Positions 1 through 6,888 of a stretch of DNA of 10,641 nucleotides are shown here, piece after piece; position 1 is the first letter of the stretch, and every line of letters begins with the position of its first letter. A program made the position numbers and the translations under genes. Below the pieces are notes generated by a model. It was not told the origin of the DNA, did no database searches, and worked only from the letters and a program-made list of their open reading frames with translations. Source of the DNA: CAYZSU01 sp964480565 (lineage in GTDB: Bacteria; UBA10199; 2-02-FULL-44-16; JAAZCA01). Where the stretch lies: contig CAYZSU010000076.1 in assembly GCA_964480565.1 (NCBI GenBank), forward strand, positions 1 to 10,641. The letters are read 5' to 3'.

Positions 1-52
1 TGCCTGGCACTGGATTTCATACGATAAGCTATATGTCGTCCGTGCCTGGCAC
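1..52. repeat. Pair of GTGCCTGGCAC palindromic repeats at the left edge
   Basis: Two copies of the short palindrome GTGCC-T-GGCAC stand here. One is cut by the window edge (1-10) and one is complete (42-52). Bases 1-17 are the exact reverse complement of 8271-8287, so the edge copy is an inverted relative of the repeat end found near 8280. The same unit recurs in other intergenic gaps (3510, 3600, 6729, 6822, 8185, 8278), which marks it as a genome-wide interspersed repeat. Its function is not known. Protein binding, cruciform formation and transcription termination are all possible. Confidence 0.75.
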
Positions 53-147
53 CGATATGCAAATATATAGCAGAAAATAATTCTCTATATGCGATGAATG
101 TAGTCTTGTATATAAAATAGATTATGATATCTGTATTTTTATATGAA

Positions 148-272
148 GGGGTTGTTGAAAAATCCCCATCTTCGGTGTTTTCCGATATATCCGCAATTCT
201 TACGTACTCGTATGTACGTTCCAGCCCACGGATTTGCGAAAGCCTTGAACTTGGGCATGTTTGAACAATCCC
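148..272. repeat. Imperfect long inverted-repeat element in the metH leader
   Basis: The outer ends are near-complementary: GGGGTTGTTGAAAAA at the left against the complement of TTTGAACAATCCC at the right (264-272 pairs with 148-156 with one mismatch). The arms continue inward with roughly 60% complementarity by eye to a central palindrome ACGTAC-N6-GTACGT at 202-219. This layout is that of a small hairpin-forming or MITE-like element with no gene of its own. It stays open in the metH reading frame, so an automatic caller would add about 60 spurious residues to MetH. It could be transcribed and fold in the metH leader. Calling it mobile is an inference. Confidence 0.5.
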
Positions 273-300
273 TGGAATTGCTATTTCGAGGGCAGTTCCA
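273..300 (+). promoter_or_regulatory. Stem-loop just upstream of the metH ribosome binding site
   Basis: TGGAATTGC (273-281) faces GCAGTTCCA (292-300), a nine-base stem with one G-T wobble-type mismatch and a ten-base loop. It ends 11 bases before the metH ribosome binding site (GGAG, 311-314). It may be the last part of the preceding inverted-repeat element or a separate leader hairpin. No run of T follows, so it is not an intrinsic terminator. No B12-box-like sequence was seen, which argues against a cobalamin riboswitch. Confidence 0.35.
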
Positions 301-322
301 TGAACAAAATGGAGCCTATGCG

Positions 323-2731
323 ATGAATCGTCATGAATTTACTAATATATTGCGTAATAAAGTACTAATACTCGATGGTGCGACAGGTACAGAACTTGAA
401 AAACAAGGATTGCCTACAGATACATGCCCTGAAAAATGGGTGTCAGAAAATACTGAAAGTATTTTGCATGTTCAAAATGACTATGTGGCTGCAGGGTCCA
501 ATATCGTGTATTCGCCCACGTTTGGAGGCAATCGGAAAAAACTGGCATGCTATGGGCTATCCAATGAGTGCCAGGCACTAAATTCGCAACTCGTATCCTT
601 ATCTAAGCAGGCCAATCCCAATGGTTTTGTATTTGGCGATGTGTCATCAACAGGATCATTTGTTGAACCGTTTGGCGATCTTTCCTTTGACGCGGCAATT
701 GCGATTTTTACAGAGCAGATTCAGGCATTGTTGGATGGCGGTGCAGACGGTATCGTGATTGAAACCATGATGGATATTCAGGAAGCGCGTGCCGCATTAA
801 TTGCTGCACGTCAACTGACTGATAAACCTGTGATGGTCAGTATGACATTTTCTGATGGGGCTACGTTGACAGGGTCTACGCCAGTGAGTGCATTAATTAC
901 GCTTCAGTCCTTGGGTGCGGATATAGTGGGTTGCAATTGCGGAGTGGGTCCAGAGCAAATGATTGATACGATTACCCAAATGAAGCCCTTTGCAAAAGTA
1001 CCGCTGCTTGCCAAGCCCAATGCGGGCATTCCTCGGTTAGTGGATGGCAATACAGTATTTGATATGCCGGCAGAGGCATTTGGTCTATGTGCACAGAAGT
1101 TGATTCATGCAGGAGCGAATATAATTGGTGGTTGCTGCGGGTCTACGCCGGAACATATTCGCGCATTAGCCACTCAATGTGCAACTATTCTTCCACTACC
1201 GCCAAATCCAAATCAACAAAGTGTACTCAGTTCCACTCAGCGCATTGCAGTGCTTGGTTTAAACGAGCCTGTAGGTATTATTGGCGAGCGTATTAATCCC
1301 ACTGGAAAAAAACGCTTACAAAAGGAATTGAAGGATCAAAATATTGCATATGTAAAGGAATTGGCATTGTCTCAGCAGCAAAATGGCGCATTGATTTTGG
1401 ATGTTAATATGGGCATGCCAGGTATTGATGAAGCGGATATGATGCGAAAAAGCGTGTTAGCATTGACTCCATTGACGCATTTGCCATTATGCATTGATAC
1501 CACAGACGCCAGTGTATTGGAAGAGGCTTTAAAGCTCTATCCTGGACGCGCGCTGGTAAACTCCATCTCTCTTGAAAAAGAACGCATTGAAAAAATGCTT
1601 CCAATTGCCGCTAAATACGGTGCGATGATTATTGCATTGCCACTTACTGACTCTGGTATTCCAGATACTGTGGCAGGCCGTATTCAGGTGCTGAATCAAA
1701 TTCTTTCGCATGCAGAGTCTTATGGATATAAAAAACATGATATTATTGCAGATGCGTTAGTTATGGCAATTAGCGCCGATCAATCGGCAGTGTTAAATAC
1801 GTTTGAATTTATTTCTCAATGTCATGATGATCTCAAGTTGCTAACTACCTGTGGATTGTCCAATGGATCGTTTGGACTTCCTGACAGAAAACAAATTAAT
1901 TCAACTCTGTTATCAATGGCTATTTCCCGCGGTTTAAGTCTGGCCATTGCAAATCCGTCATCAGATAGTGTTGTAAATTCGCTAATATCAGCCAATGCAC
2001 TCTTGGGGCGAGATAAAAATTTAAAACAATATACAACGCGATTTTCAAATACAGTGGTAGATACAGTTAAGTCATGTACAAAAAATATGGATGAATCGCC
2101 TGTGGATCGAGTGGCGCATTGTATTGTCCAAGGCTTAGACGATCATATCTCGGATGCGATTAATCAAGCGCTTGATCAAGGTGTGTCTGCTAAAACATTG
2201 GTAGATGATTATATGATTCCAGCGATTAATACTGTTGGGCAGAAGTTTGAAAATAAAGAGTATTATTTACCGCAATTAATGATGTCAGCGACAGCCATGA
2301 AAAAGGGATTTACAATTGTGAAACCCTTGTTAAAGAAAAAAATAAATGGCGATAAAGCGCAGCAACAAAAAACAATATTATTGGCCACAGTCAAAGGGGA
2401 TATTCATGATATTGGTAAAAATATTGTCGCATTGATGTTGGAAAATTATAATTTTAATGTCATTGATTTGGGAAAAGATGTGCCTGCATTGGATATTATT
2501 AATGCAGCAAAAGAGCATAATGCGGATATTATAGGCTTGTCTGCGCTAATGACCACAACAATGACTCAAATGGCTGATGTGATTGATTTAGCAAACTCTG
2601 ACGCTACTATTACAGGTAAGTTTATTATTGGTGGTGCGGTTGTGAATCAACAATATGCAGATGAAATCGGTGCTTCAGGCTATGCGGCAGATGCGATGGA
2701 AGCGGTGCGATTGGTGCAGTTGCTTGTTTAA
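323..2731 (+). CDS. metH: Cobalamin-dependent methionine synthase lacking the reactivation domain
   Basis: This 802-residue enzyme transfers a methyl group from 5-methyltetrahydrofolate to homocysteine through protein-bound cobalamin, the last step of methionine synthesis, in the cytoplasm. The homocysteine domain (about 1-300) carries the zinc cysteines C206 (in GCNCG) and C271-C272 (in GGCCGST). The pterin domain begins near 315 with GERINPTG (321-328). The cobalamin module (about 600-802) has a helical cap and then D693-x-H695-x-x-G698, whose histidine is the lower cobalt ligand. The protein stops right after this module. E. coli MetH has about 1,227 residues and a C-terminal AdoMet-binding reactivation domain, which is absent here. 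ATG 323 is preferred because GGAG (311-314) lies 8 bases upstream and homology begins there. The frame is open back to 143 only through a repeat element. Confidence 0.93.
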   Translation: MNRHEFTNILRNKVLILDGATGTELEKQGLPTDTCPEKWVSENTESILHVQNDYVAAGSNIVYSPTFGGNRKKLACYGLSNECQALNSQLVSLSKQANPNGFVFGDVSSTGSFVEPFGDLSFDAAIAIFTEQIQALLDGGADGIVIETMMDIQEARAALIAARQLTDKPVMVSMTFSDGATLTGSTPVSALITLQSLGADIVGCNCGVGPEQMIDTITQMKPFAKVPLLAKPNAGIPRLVDGNTVFDMPAEAFGLCAQKLIHAGANIIGGCCGSTPEHIRALATQCATILPLPPNPNQQSVLSSTQRIAVLGLNEPVGIIGERINPTGKKRLQKELKDQNIAYVKELALSQQQNGALILDVNMGMPGIDEADMMRKSVLALTPLTHLPLCIDTTDASVLEEALKLYPGRALVNSISLEKERIEKMLPIAAKYGAMIIALPLTDSGIPDTVAGRIQVLNQILSHAESYGYKKHDIIADALVMAISADQSAVLNTFEFISQCHDDLKLLTTCGLSNGSFGLPDRKQINSTLLSMAISRGLSLAIANPSSDSVVNSLISANALLGRDKNLKQYTTRFSNTVVDTVKSCTKNMDESPVDRVAHCIVQGLDDHISDAINQALDQGVSAKTLVDDYMIPAINTVGQKFENKEYYLPQLMMSATAMKKGFTIVKPLLKKKINGDKAQQQKTILLATVKGDIHDIGKNIVALMLENYNFNVIDLGKDVPALDIINAAKEHNADIIGLSALMTTTMTQMADVIDLANSDATITGKFIIGGAVVNQQYADEIGASGYAADAMEAVRLVQLLV

Positions 2732-2775
2732 ATGGTTTTTTTTTAACCGTATTTATTTTCTAATTTAAAAAAAAC

Positions 2776-2804
2776 TTGAGCTTCTGAACCTGCTCATCTA
2801 TGAC
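2776..2804 (+). promoter_or_regulatory. Candidate sigma-70 promoter for tdk
   Basis: TTGAGC (2776-2781) and TATGAC (2799-2804) are separated by exactly 17 bases. Each hexamer matches the consensus at four of six positions. Transcription would begin near 2811, giving a leader of roughly 24 bases before the tdk start. No convincing intrinsic terminator is visible between metH and this site, so readthrough from metH is also possible. Confidence 0.4.
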
Positions 2805-2834
2805 CAGTGAGTTCACATCTTATGAAGGAGTACT

Positions 2835-3500
2835 ATGTTTATTAATCAAGGCAGACATTCCGGTTGGGTTGAGGTGATTTGCGGCCCGATGTTTTCAGGT
2901 AAAACAGAAGAATTAATTCGCAGGTTGCGTTTGGCAACGATTGCCAAACAGCGCGCTCAAATATTTAAGCCCATTACAGATAATCGGTATTCTGAGGAGC
3001 ATATTGTGTCTCACAATGAGCAAAAAATATTATGCACGCCCATTGCCCATGCATCTGAAATTATTGAAAAAACACGCGATTATACGCATGTGATTGGTAT
3101 TGATGAATCTCAGTTTTTTGATGATGATTTAGTGGGCGTGTGTCAGACCATGGCCAATCGTGGATTACGTGTGATTGCTGCTGGACTCGATCAAGACTAT
3201 ATGGCAAGGCCTTTTGCACCTATGCCAGAGCTAATGGCTATTGCGGAGTCTGTGATGAAGTTAAATGCAATTTGTATGGTATGTGGCGGGCTTGCCACGA
3301 GATCACAGCGCTTAGTGAGTCAGGGCGATCAAGTGCTAGTGGGGGCTACAGGTGAGTATGAGGCCCGGTGCCGTGCATGTTTTGATCCGTATTTGGGAGT
3401 GGGTGAGATACAAGCCACATTGCCGCATTTGGAGCAATCGACACTTTCTGCAGAATTGATAAAAAATACCACTGCTGTACAGGCAGAATGCGATTCATAA
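2835..3500 (+). CDS. tdk: Thymidine kinase, TK1 (type II) family
   Basis: This 221-residue enzyme phosphorylates thymidine to dTMP with ATP, in pyrimidine salvage in the cytoplasm. The Walker A loop GPMFSGKT spans 17-24. The DE motif is at 90-91 (IDESQFF), E91 being the expected catalytic base. The structural zinc site is complete: C147, C150, C179 and C182. The lasso region that encloses the thymidine base follows the first cysteine pair. Length is slightly above the usual 190-205 residues because of a polar tail after about residue 200. AAGGAG (2825-2830) sits 4 bases before the ATG, a strong though close ribosome binding site. The gene is convergent with the adenosyltransferase gene, and a repeat pair separates them. 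Confidence 0.95.
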   Translation: MFINQGRHSGWVEVICGPMFSGKTEELIRRLRLATIAKQRAQIFKPITDNRYSEEHIVSHNEQKILCTPIAHASEIIEKTRDYTHVIGIDESQFFDDDLVGVCQTMANRGLRVIAAGLDQDYMARPFAPMPELMAIAESVMKLNAICMVCGGLATRSQRLVSQGDQVLVGATGEYEARCRACFDPYLGVGEIQATLPHLEQSTLSAELIKNTTAVQAECDS

Positions 3501-3509
3501 ACCTTTCCA

Positions 3510-3610
3510 GTGCCTGGCACCGTATCTGACTGAGCCAGTGCTTGAGCGAAGTCGAAGTAGAGTCGCTAGTGTGAGTGTAGCTGACGTCAAGTCAAATGGG
3601 TGCCTGGCAC
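3510..3610. repeat. Repeat pair in the tdk / adenosyltransferase convergent gap
   Basis: Two GTGCCTGGCAC palindromes (3510-3520 and 3600-3610) enclose about 80 bases that are not related by eye to the filler of the other pairs. The filler includes GAGCGAAGTCGAAG (3544-3557), a type of short dispersed sequence seen in many bacterial genomes, and an AGCGA/TCGCT stem around it. The right copy ends 6 bases before the stop codon of the convergent adenosyltransferase gene. Position between two gene ends suits a REP-like or terminator role, which is an inference. Confidence 0.65.
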
Positions 3611-3616
3611 CGAAAT

Positions 3617-4165
3617 CTATCCATCATGGGACCAGTAAATATCCGCTATATTGCTATCATGATTGGCTTTTCTGGCAGCGCTAAATAAATAATCAGAACA
3701 TCGATTGATAAATGACATTAGTGTGGCATCAATCGGTTGTATTTCAGCGAGTGTAATGCAGTGTCGTTCTGCACGTCGAATAACTGTCCGTGCAATATGC
3801 AAACTGCTGGCTGCACTGCTACCACCTGGCAATATAAATTCTTTGAGCTCACCTGTTTGCGAGTCATAGTCATCAATCCATGTCTCAAGCTGTGCGATAT
3901 CTTGTTTGGAAATAGTGATATTGCTTTCAGGTTTGTCCGGGTAATATGATAGCAAGCACGCGCAATGAGATAAGCGATGTTGTAGCCAGGTGAGGTGTTC
4001 ATTTAATTGCGAATTATCTAATTGAGCGATTACAAATCCAATCCATGAATTCACTTCATCAATTGTGCCATAGCATTCGACTTGAATATGTGACTTGCTT
4101 GTTTTTTTTCCATTGCTAAGCATTGTCTGGCCGCTGTCGCCCGTTCGTGTGTAAATTTGTGACAT
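3617..4165 (-). CDS. PduO-type ATP:cob(I)alamin adenosyltransferase
   Basis: This 182-residue cytoplasmic enzyme transfers the adenosyl group of ATP to cob(I)alamin to make coenzyme B12. The N-terminal ATP-binding signature TRTGDSGQT lies at 6-14, followed by the family motif GTIDEVNSWIG (33-43). The C-terminal helix holds R126 and RRAER (130-134), and FINRCSDYLF (152-161) is the usual terminal motif. Length is normal for MMAB/PduO proteins. The start has AAGGA on the minus strand (plus positions 4172-4176) 6 bases away. It lies 41 bases after xerD on the same strand, so the two may share a transcript. It and MetH both use cobalamin, but this enzyme makes AdoCbl, not methylcobalamin. No AdoCbl-dependent enzyme is visible in the window. 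Confidence 0.92.
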   Translation of the reverse strand: MSQIYTRTGDSGQTMLSNGKKTSKSHIQVECYGTIDEVNSWIGFVIAQLDNSQLNEHLTWLQHRLSHCACLLSYYPDKPESNITISKQDIAQLETWIDDYDSQTGELKEFILPGGSSAASSLHIARTVIRRAERHCITLAEIQPIDATLMSFINRCSDYLFSAARKANHDSNIADIYWSHDG

Positions 4166-4206
4166 ATTATTTCCTTAAGTATATAAGTGCCTTCAAAAAT
4201 AATCGA

Positions 4207-5103
4207 TTACTTGGCCCTGGGATGAAATTTATCGATCAGGTCCTTTAAATGTGTGCGCGATACATGCGTATAGATTTGCGTGGTGGATATATCGGCATGC
4301 CCTAGCATCATTTGTACGACACGTAGATCTGCACCATGTTCAATTAAATGTGTGGCAAACGAGTGTCTTAGAATATGTGGTGTGACATTTTGTGCGATGC
4401 CTGCTTTTTTTGCGTATATTTTAATGATTTCCCATAGTCGCTGGCGAGATATGGACTTTCCAAGTCGTGATACAAAGAAACGATCGGTATTGTGATGTTT
4501 GCACATCTGTGGACGCACAGTTGTTAAATAATTTTGCATCGCTGAAATAGCATGTGTGCCCATTGGGACGATACGTTCTTTGCTGCCTTTGCCAAATGGC
4601 CGGCAAAATCCTTGCTGAAAATTGACTTGCCCAACGGTTAGATGTGCGAGCTCGCTAATGCGAAGGCCAGAGGCATATAAAAGCTGCAAAATCGCCATAT
4701 CGCGTACACCCAACTGGCTGGATAAATTGGGTTGTATGAGCAATCGCTCAACCTCAGATTCACTAAGCACATGAGGTAGTTTTTTCCATCGTGCAGGAAA
4801 TACAATATGTTGTGTTGGATTGTCAGGTATGATTTTTTCGCGCGTTAAGTAGCTAAAAAAACCGCGAATTACGACTAGATAACGCGTGATGCTGCGCGAT
4901 GTTAATTTTTTTTCATGCAAGGATATCGTGAATTTAAGAACATGCGTTTCCTCGATATGGGTGATATCTGGAAATCGCGTGTTTAGGAATATAGAAAATT
5001 CGCGCAAGTCATGGGAATATGCGGTGACAGAATGAATGGCCAGTTGCCGTTCAATGCGTAAATATCGGATATAATTATCGATTTGTTGGTCGATTATGCC
5101 CAT
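4207..5103 (-). CDS. xerD: Site-specific tyrosine recombinase XerD
   Basis: This 298-residue recombinase acts with XerC at the chromosomal dif site to resolve dimers during division. The catalytic set is complete: R148 (GLRISEL), K172 (GKGSKER), H243 and R246 (HILRHSFATHL), H269 (LGHADISTTQ) and the nucleophile Y278. These positions are almost identical to those of E. coli XerD (148, 172, 244, 247, 270, 279). The N-terminal SAM-like DNA-binding domain covers about 1-95. The ending HPRAK matches the XerD type rather than phage integrases. The ribosome binding site upstream of ATG 5103 is weak, but the start agrees with the family N-terminus. The gene is divergent from the CysZ-like gene and upstream of the adenosyltransferase gene. 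Confidence 0.93.
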   Translation of the reverse strand: MGIIDQQIDNYIRYLRIERQLAIHSVTAYSHDLREFSIFLNTRFPDITHIEETHVLKFTISLHEKKLTSRSITRYLVVIRGFFSYLTREKIIPDNPTQHIVFPARWKKLPHVLSESEVERLLIQPNLSSQLGVRDMAILQLLYASGLRISELAHLTVGQVNFQQGFCRPFGKGSKERIVPMGTHAISAMQNYLTTVRPQMCKHHNTDRFFVSRLGKSISRQRLWEIIKIYAKKAGIAQNVTPHILRHSFATHLIEHGADLRVVQMMLGHADISTTQIYTHVSRTHLKDLIDKFHPRAK

Positions 5104-5194
5104 AAGCGGTAGGTCCTATGTAATTGTTGTATTTTGAGGGCAACCCCTATCATTCATCTTGTCTTTGCAAATATAGTAGAATAAGGTGCCGGCC

Positions 5195-6031
5195 ATGTCT
5201 ATAGTTAAGAACACGCTATATGGAATGACGCATATCAAATACGGTTGGCAATTCTTAAAATCGCATCGCGATCTCTGGGTATGGGCGATCCTGCCATTTC
5301 TACTCAATATGCTGCTTCTTGTCCTGTTAATTTCATATGGCTATCACTATTTTACGGATGTGTATGACTGGCTGATTGACTTGTTTGGGCTAAGCACTAT
5401 CACTGTTTACGATTCATGGTATGCGTGGATTATTCATGCGGGCCTGTGGTTAATTACAGGCATACTTAAGCTATTTCTAAGCGTGATTACAGGTATAATG
5501 ATTTTATTGACCGGCTATTTGGCGAGCTTTATTTTAGCGGCGCCATTTCATGATATCTTATCAGAAAAAACAGCGTTTATTTTAGCAGGAAAGTCAGTGG
5601 ATGATATTGGTATTTCCTATATGTTGCGTCACTTATGGCAGATTATGCGCAATGAGCTTATAAAATCACTACTATTTATTGCGATTCCCATATTGCTGCT
5701 TCTATTATATATCATACCTGCGATTGGCGGTATTTTATATATTGTAATTAGCTATTGTTTTGGTTGTTTTGATTTGGGTTTTGCATTTGTCGATTTACCC
5801 ATGAGCCGCAAGTGCATGTCTTTTTCTGAAAGGTGGCAATTTGCCAAACAGCATAAGTGGACGCTCATGGGGTTTGGTAGTATCTATATCGTGCCTTTTT
5901 TATATCTATTGCTGTCACCTGTGTTAGCTATTGGCGGTAGTATATTATATCATAATATAATGAAGTCAATTTCGAACAGTCCCATAGCTAATCAAGATAA
6001 GGAACTAAATGCCAATACCAATCACACATGA
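5195..6031 (+). CDS. CysZ-like EI24-family inner-membrane protein
   Basis: This 278-residue integral membrane protein belongs to the EI24/CysZ family (PF07264), whose E. coli member is a sulfate permease of about 253 residues. Hydrophobic stretches lie near 28-50, 78-116, 156-192 and 222-254, the usual family layout. The late signature around FDLGFAFVDLPMSRK (192-206), followed by SFSERW and the final hydrophobic hairpin, is typical. Sulfate transport is not proven, because many members have unknown substrates and no sulfur genes lie nearby. ATG 5195 is chosen because AAGG (5183-5186) lies 8 bases upstream. The in-frame GTG at 5186 overlaps that site. The 3' end overlaps trmB by 23 bases, so the two genes are likely co-transcribed and coupled. 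Confidence 0.8.
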   Translation: MSIVKNTLYGMTHIKYGWQFLKSHRDLWVWAILPFLLNMLLLVLLISYGYHYFTDVYDWLIDLFGLSTITVYDSWYAWIIHAGLWLITGILKLFLSVITGIMILLTGYLASFILAAPFHDILSEKTAFILAGKSVDDIGISYMLRHLWQIMRNELIKSLLFIAIPILLLLLYIIPAIGGILYIVISYCFGCFDLGFAFVDLPMSRKCMSFSERWQFAKQHKWTLMGFGSIYIVPFLYLLLSPVLAIGGSILYHNIMKSISNSPIANQDKELNANTNHT

Positions 6032-6626
6032 CTCTGCATGGGAATTAAGTAAATCGCCAATTGTGTATCCAGCGAGTCTACGACCGCAACAATATGATTC
6101 CGTAATTATTGAAATAGGCCCAGGCCGGGGTGATTTTTTATTTCATCTATCCCAGTCGCATCCAAAGTCATTGGTAGTTGCCATCGAAATTAAGCGTAAA
6201 CGCGTGGATCGGTTAGTAAAACGTATCGAACGACGAAAAATAAGCAATATTATGCTTGTTCAGTCTGATGCACGCGATGCCTTGCCAGTTTTTTTCGACG
6301 ATGCGTCCATTGATCAGGTGCATATTCAGTTTCCTGATCCGTGGCCCAAAAATCGGCATGCTAAGAATCGGGCAATAGATGAGCATTTATTGGGTGAAAT
6401 TGTTCGTATTTTAAAGCCGCAGGCTGAATTTCATTTTTTAACCGATCATGCGCCCTATGCAATAGCTGTATCCGAGCAATTGGTCAGTATATCAGAACTT
6501 ATTAATGCACATGATTGTCCCATTGTATGGAATCCAGAAAATGCCTTTCCCACATTATTTTATACGCGCTGGATAGAGATGGAAAAGCGTATTGCCCACC
6601 AATATTATACCCGAAAGGTCGAGTAG
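6009..6626 (+). CDS. trmB: tRNA (guanine-46-N7)-methyltransferase
   Basis: This 205-residue AdoMet-dependent enzyme methylates G46 in the variable loop of tRNAs, in the cytoplasm. The AdoMet loop EIGPGRGDF lies at 35-43, with acidic E60 (AIEIKRKR) and D87 (SDAR) as further cofactor contacts. The family hallmark FPDPWPKNRHAKNR (108-121) holds the catalytic and tRNA-binding residues. The C-terminal PTLFYTRWIE (181-190) corresponds to the usual P-x-T-K-[FY]-E-x-R motif but lacks the lysine. The protein is shorter than E. coli TrmB (239) because the N-terminal extension is reduced. AAGGA (5999-6003) is 5 bases before ATG 6009, inside the end of the preceding gene. The gene is convergent with the ATPase gene. 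Confidence 0.93.
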   Translation: MPIPITHDSAWELSKSPIVYPASLRPQQYDSVIIEIGPGRGDFLFHLSQSHPKSLVVAIEIKRKRVDRLVKRIERRKISNIMLVQSDARDALPVFFDDASIDQVHIQFPDPWPKNRHAKNRAIDEHLLGEIVRILKPQAEFHFLTDHAPYAIAVSEQLVSISELINAHDCPIVWNPENAFPTLFYTRWIEMEKRIAHQYYTRKVE

Positions 6627-6670
6627 TTACTAGATGTCAGTTATAACATGTTGAAAATAAACGATAAAAT

Positions 6671-6834
6671 CGAAAATCGACCATTTACTCAATCAAATGA
6701 GTAATTGGTAAGTTGTAATGTGTACTCGGTGCCTGGCACCGGAATCACGTGCGTGAACCATTGTCATTTTGGGTCTCACAACTGTCATTCTCGTGCATTG
6801 ACACGGGAATCCATAAATCCAGTGCCTGGCACCG
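6671..6834. repeat. 164-base direct repeat, left copy
   Basis: This block matches 8127-8290 without gaps at a constant offset of 1456, with seven differences (6679, 6715, 6745, 6747, 6752, 6758, 6827). It contains an 11-base arm palindrome (6681-6691 with 6698-6708, one mismatch), a GTGCCTGGCAC unit (6729-6739), a nine-base stem ATTCTCGTG/CACGGGAAT (6787-6795 with 6802-6810, one mismatch) and a second GTGCCTGGCAC unit (6822-6832). The last unit sits in a wider 25-base near-palindrome (6815-6839). It fills most of the convergent gap between trmB and the ATPase gene. No ORF is supported inside it. Confidence 0.9.
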
Positions 6835-6888
6835 GATTTATCTGAAAATGGTAATATTGTATTGTTTGTAAATAATATAAATCATAAC

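Noticed and set aside
143..322. N-terminal extension of MetH starting at ATG 143
   Set aside because: The sequence derives from an inverted-repeat element, has no MetH homology, and ATG 323 has a well-placed GGAG and the expected family N-terminus.
53..322. Cobalamin riboswitch in the metH leader
   Set aside because: No B12-box-like sequence or recognisable riboswitch core could be found; the hairpins present are explained by the repeat element.
2732..2775. Intrinsic terminator after metH
   Set aside because: The T-run at 2736-2744 is preceded only by a trivial GGTT/AACC pairing, too weak to call.
2732..2834. Remnant of a MetH reactivation domain after the stop
   Set aside because: Only 103 bases separate the genes, and they hold a promoter and ribosome binding site rather than coding sequence.
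4207..5103. Phage or island integrase
   Set aside because: Residue positions and the HPRA ending match chromosomal XerD; no attachment site or phage genes are nearby.
5104..5194. Promoters for the divergent xerD and CysZ-like genes
   Set aside because: Several poor -35/-10 look-alikes exist, but none has acceptable spacing and match together.
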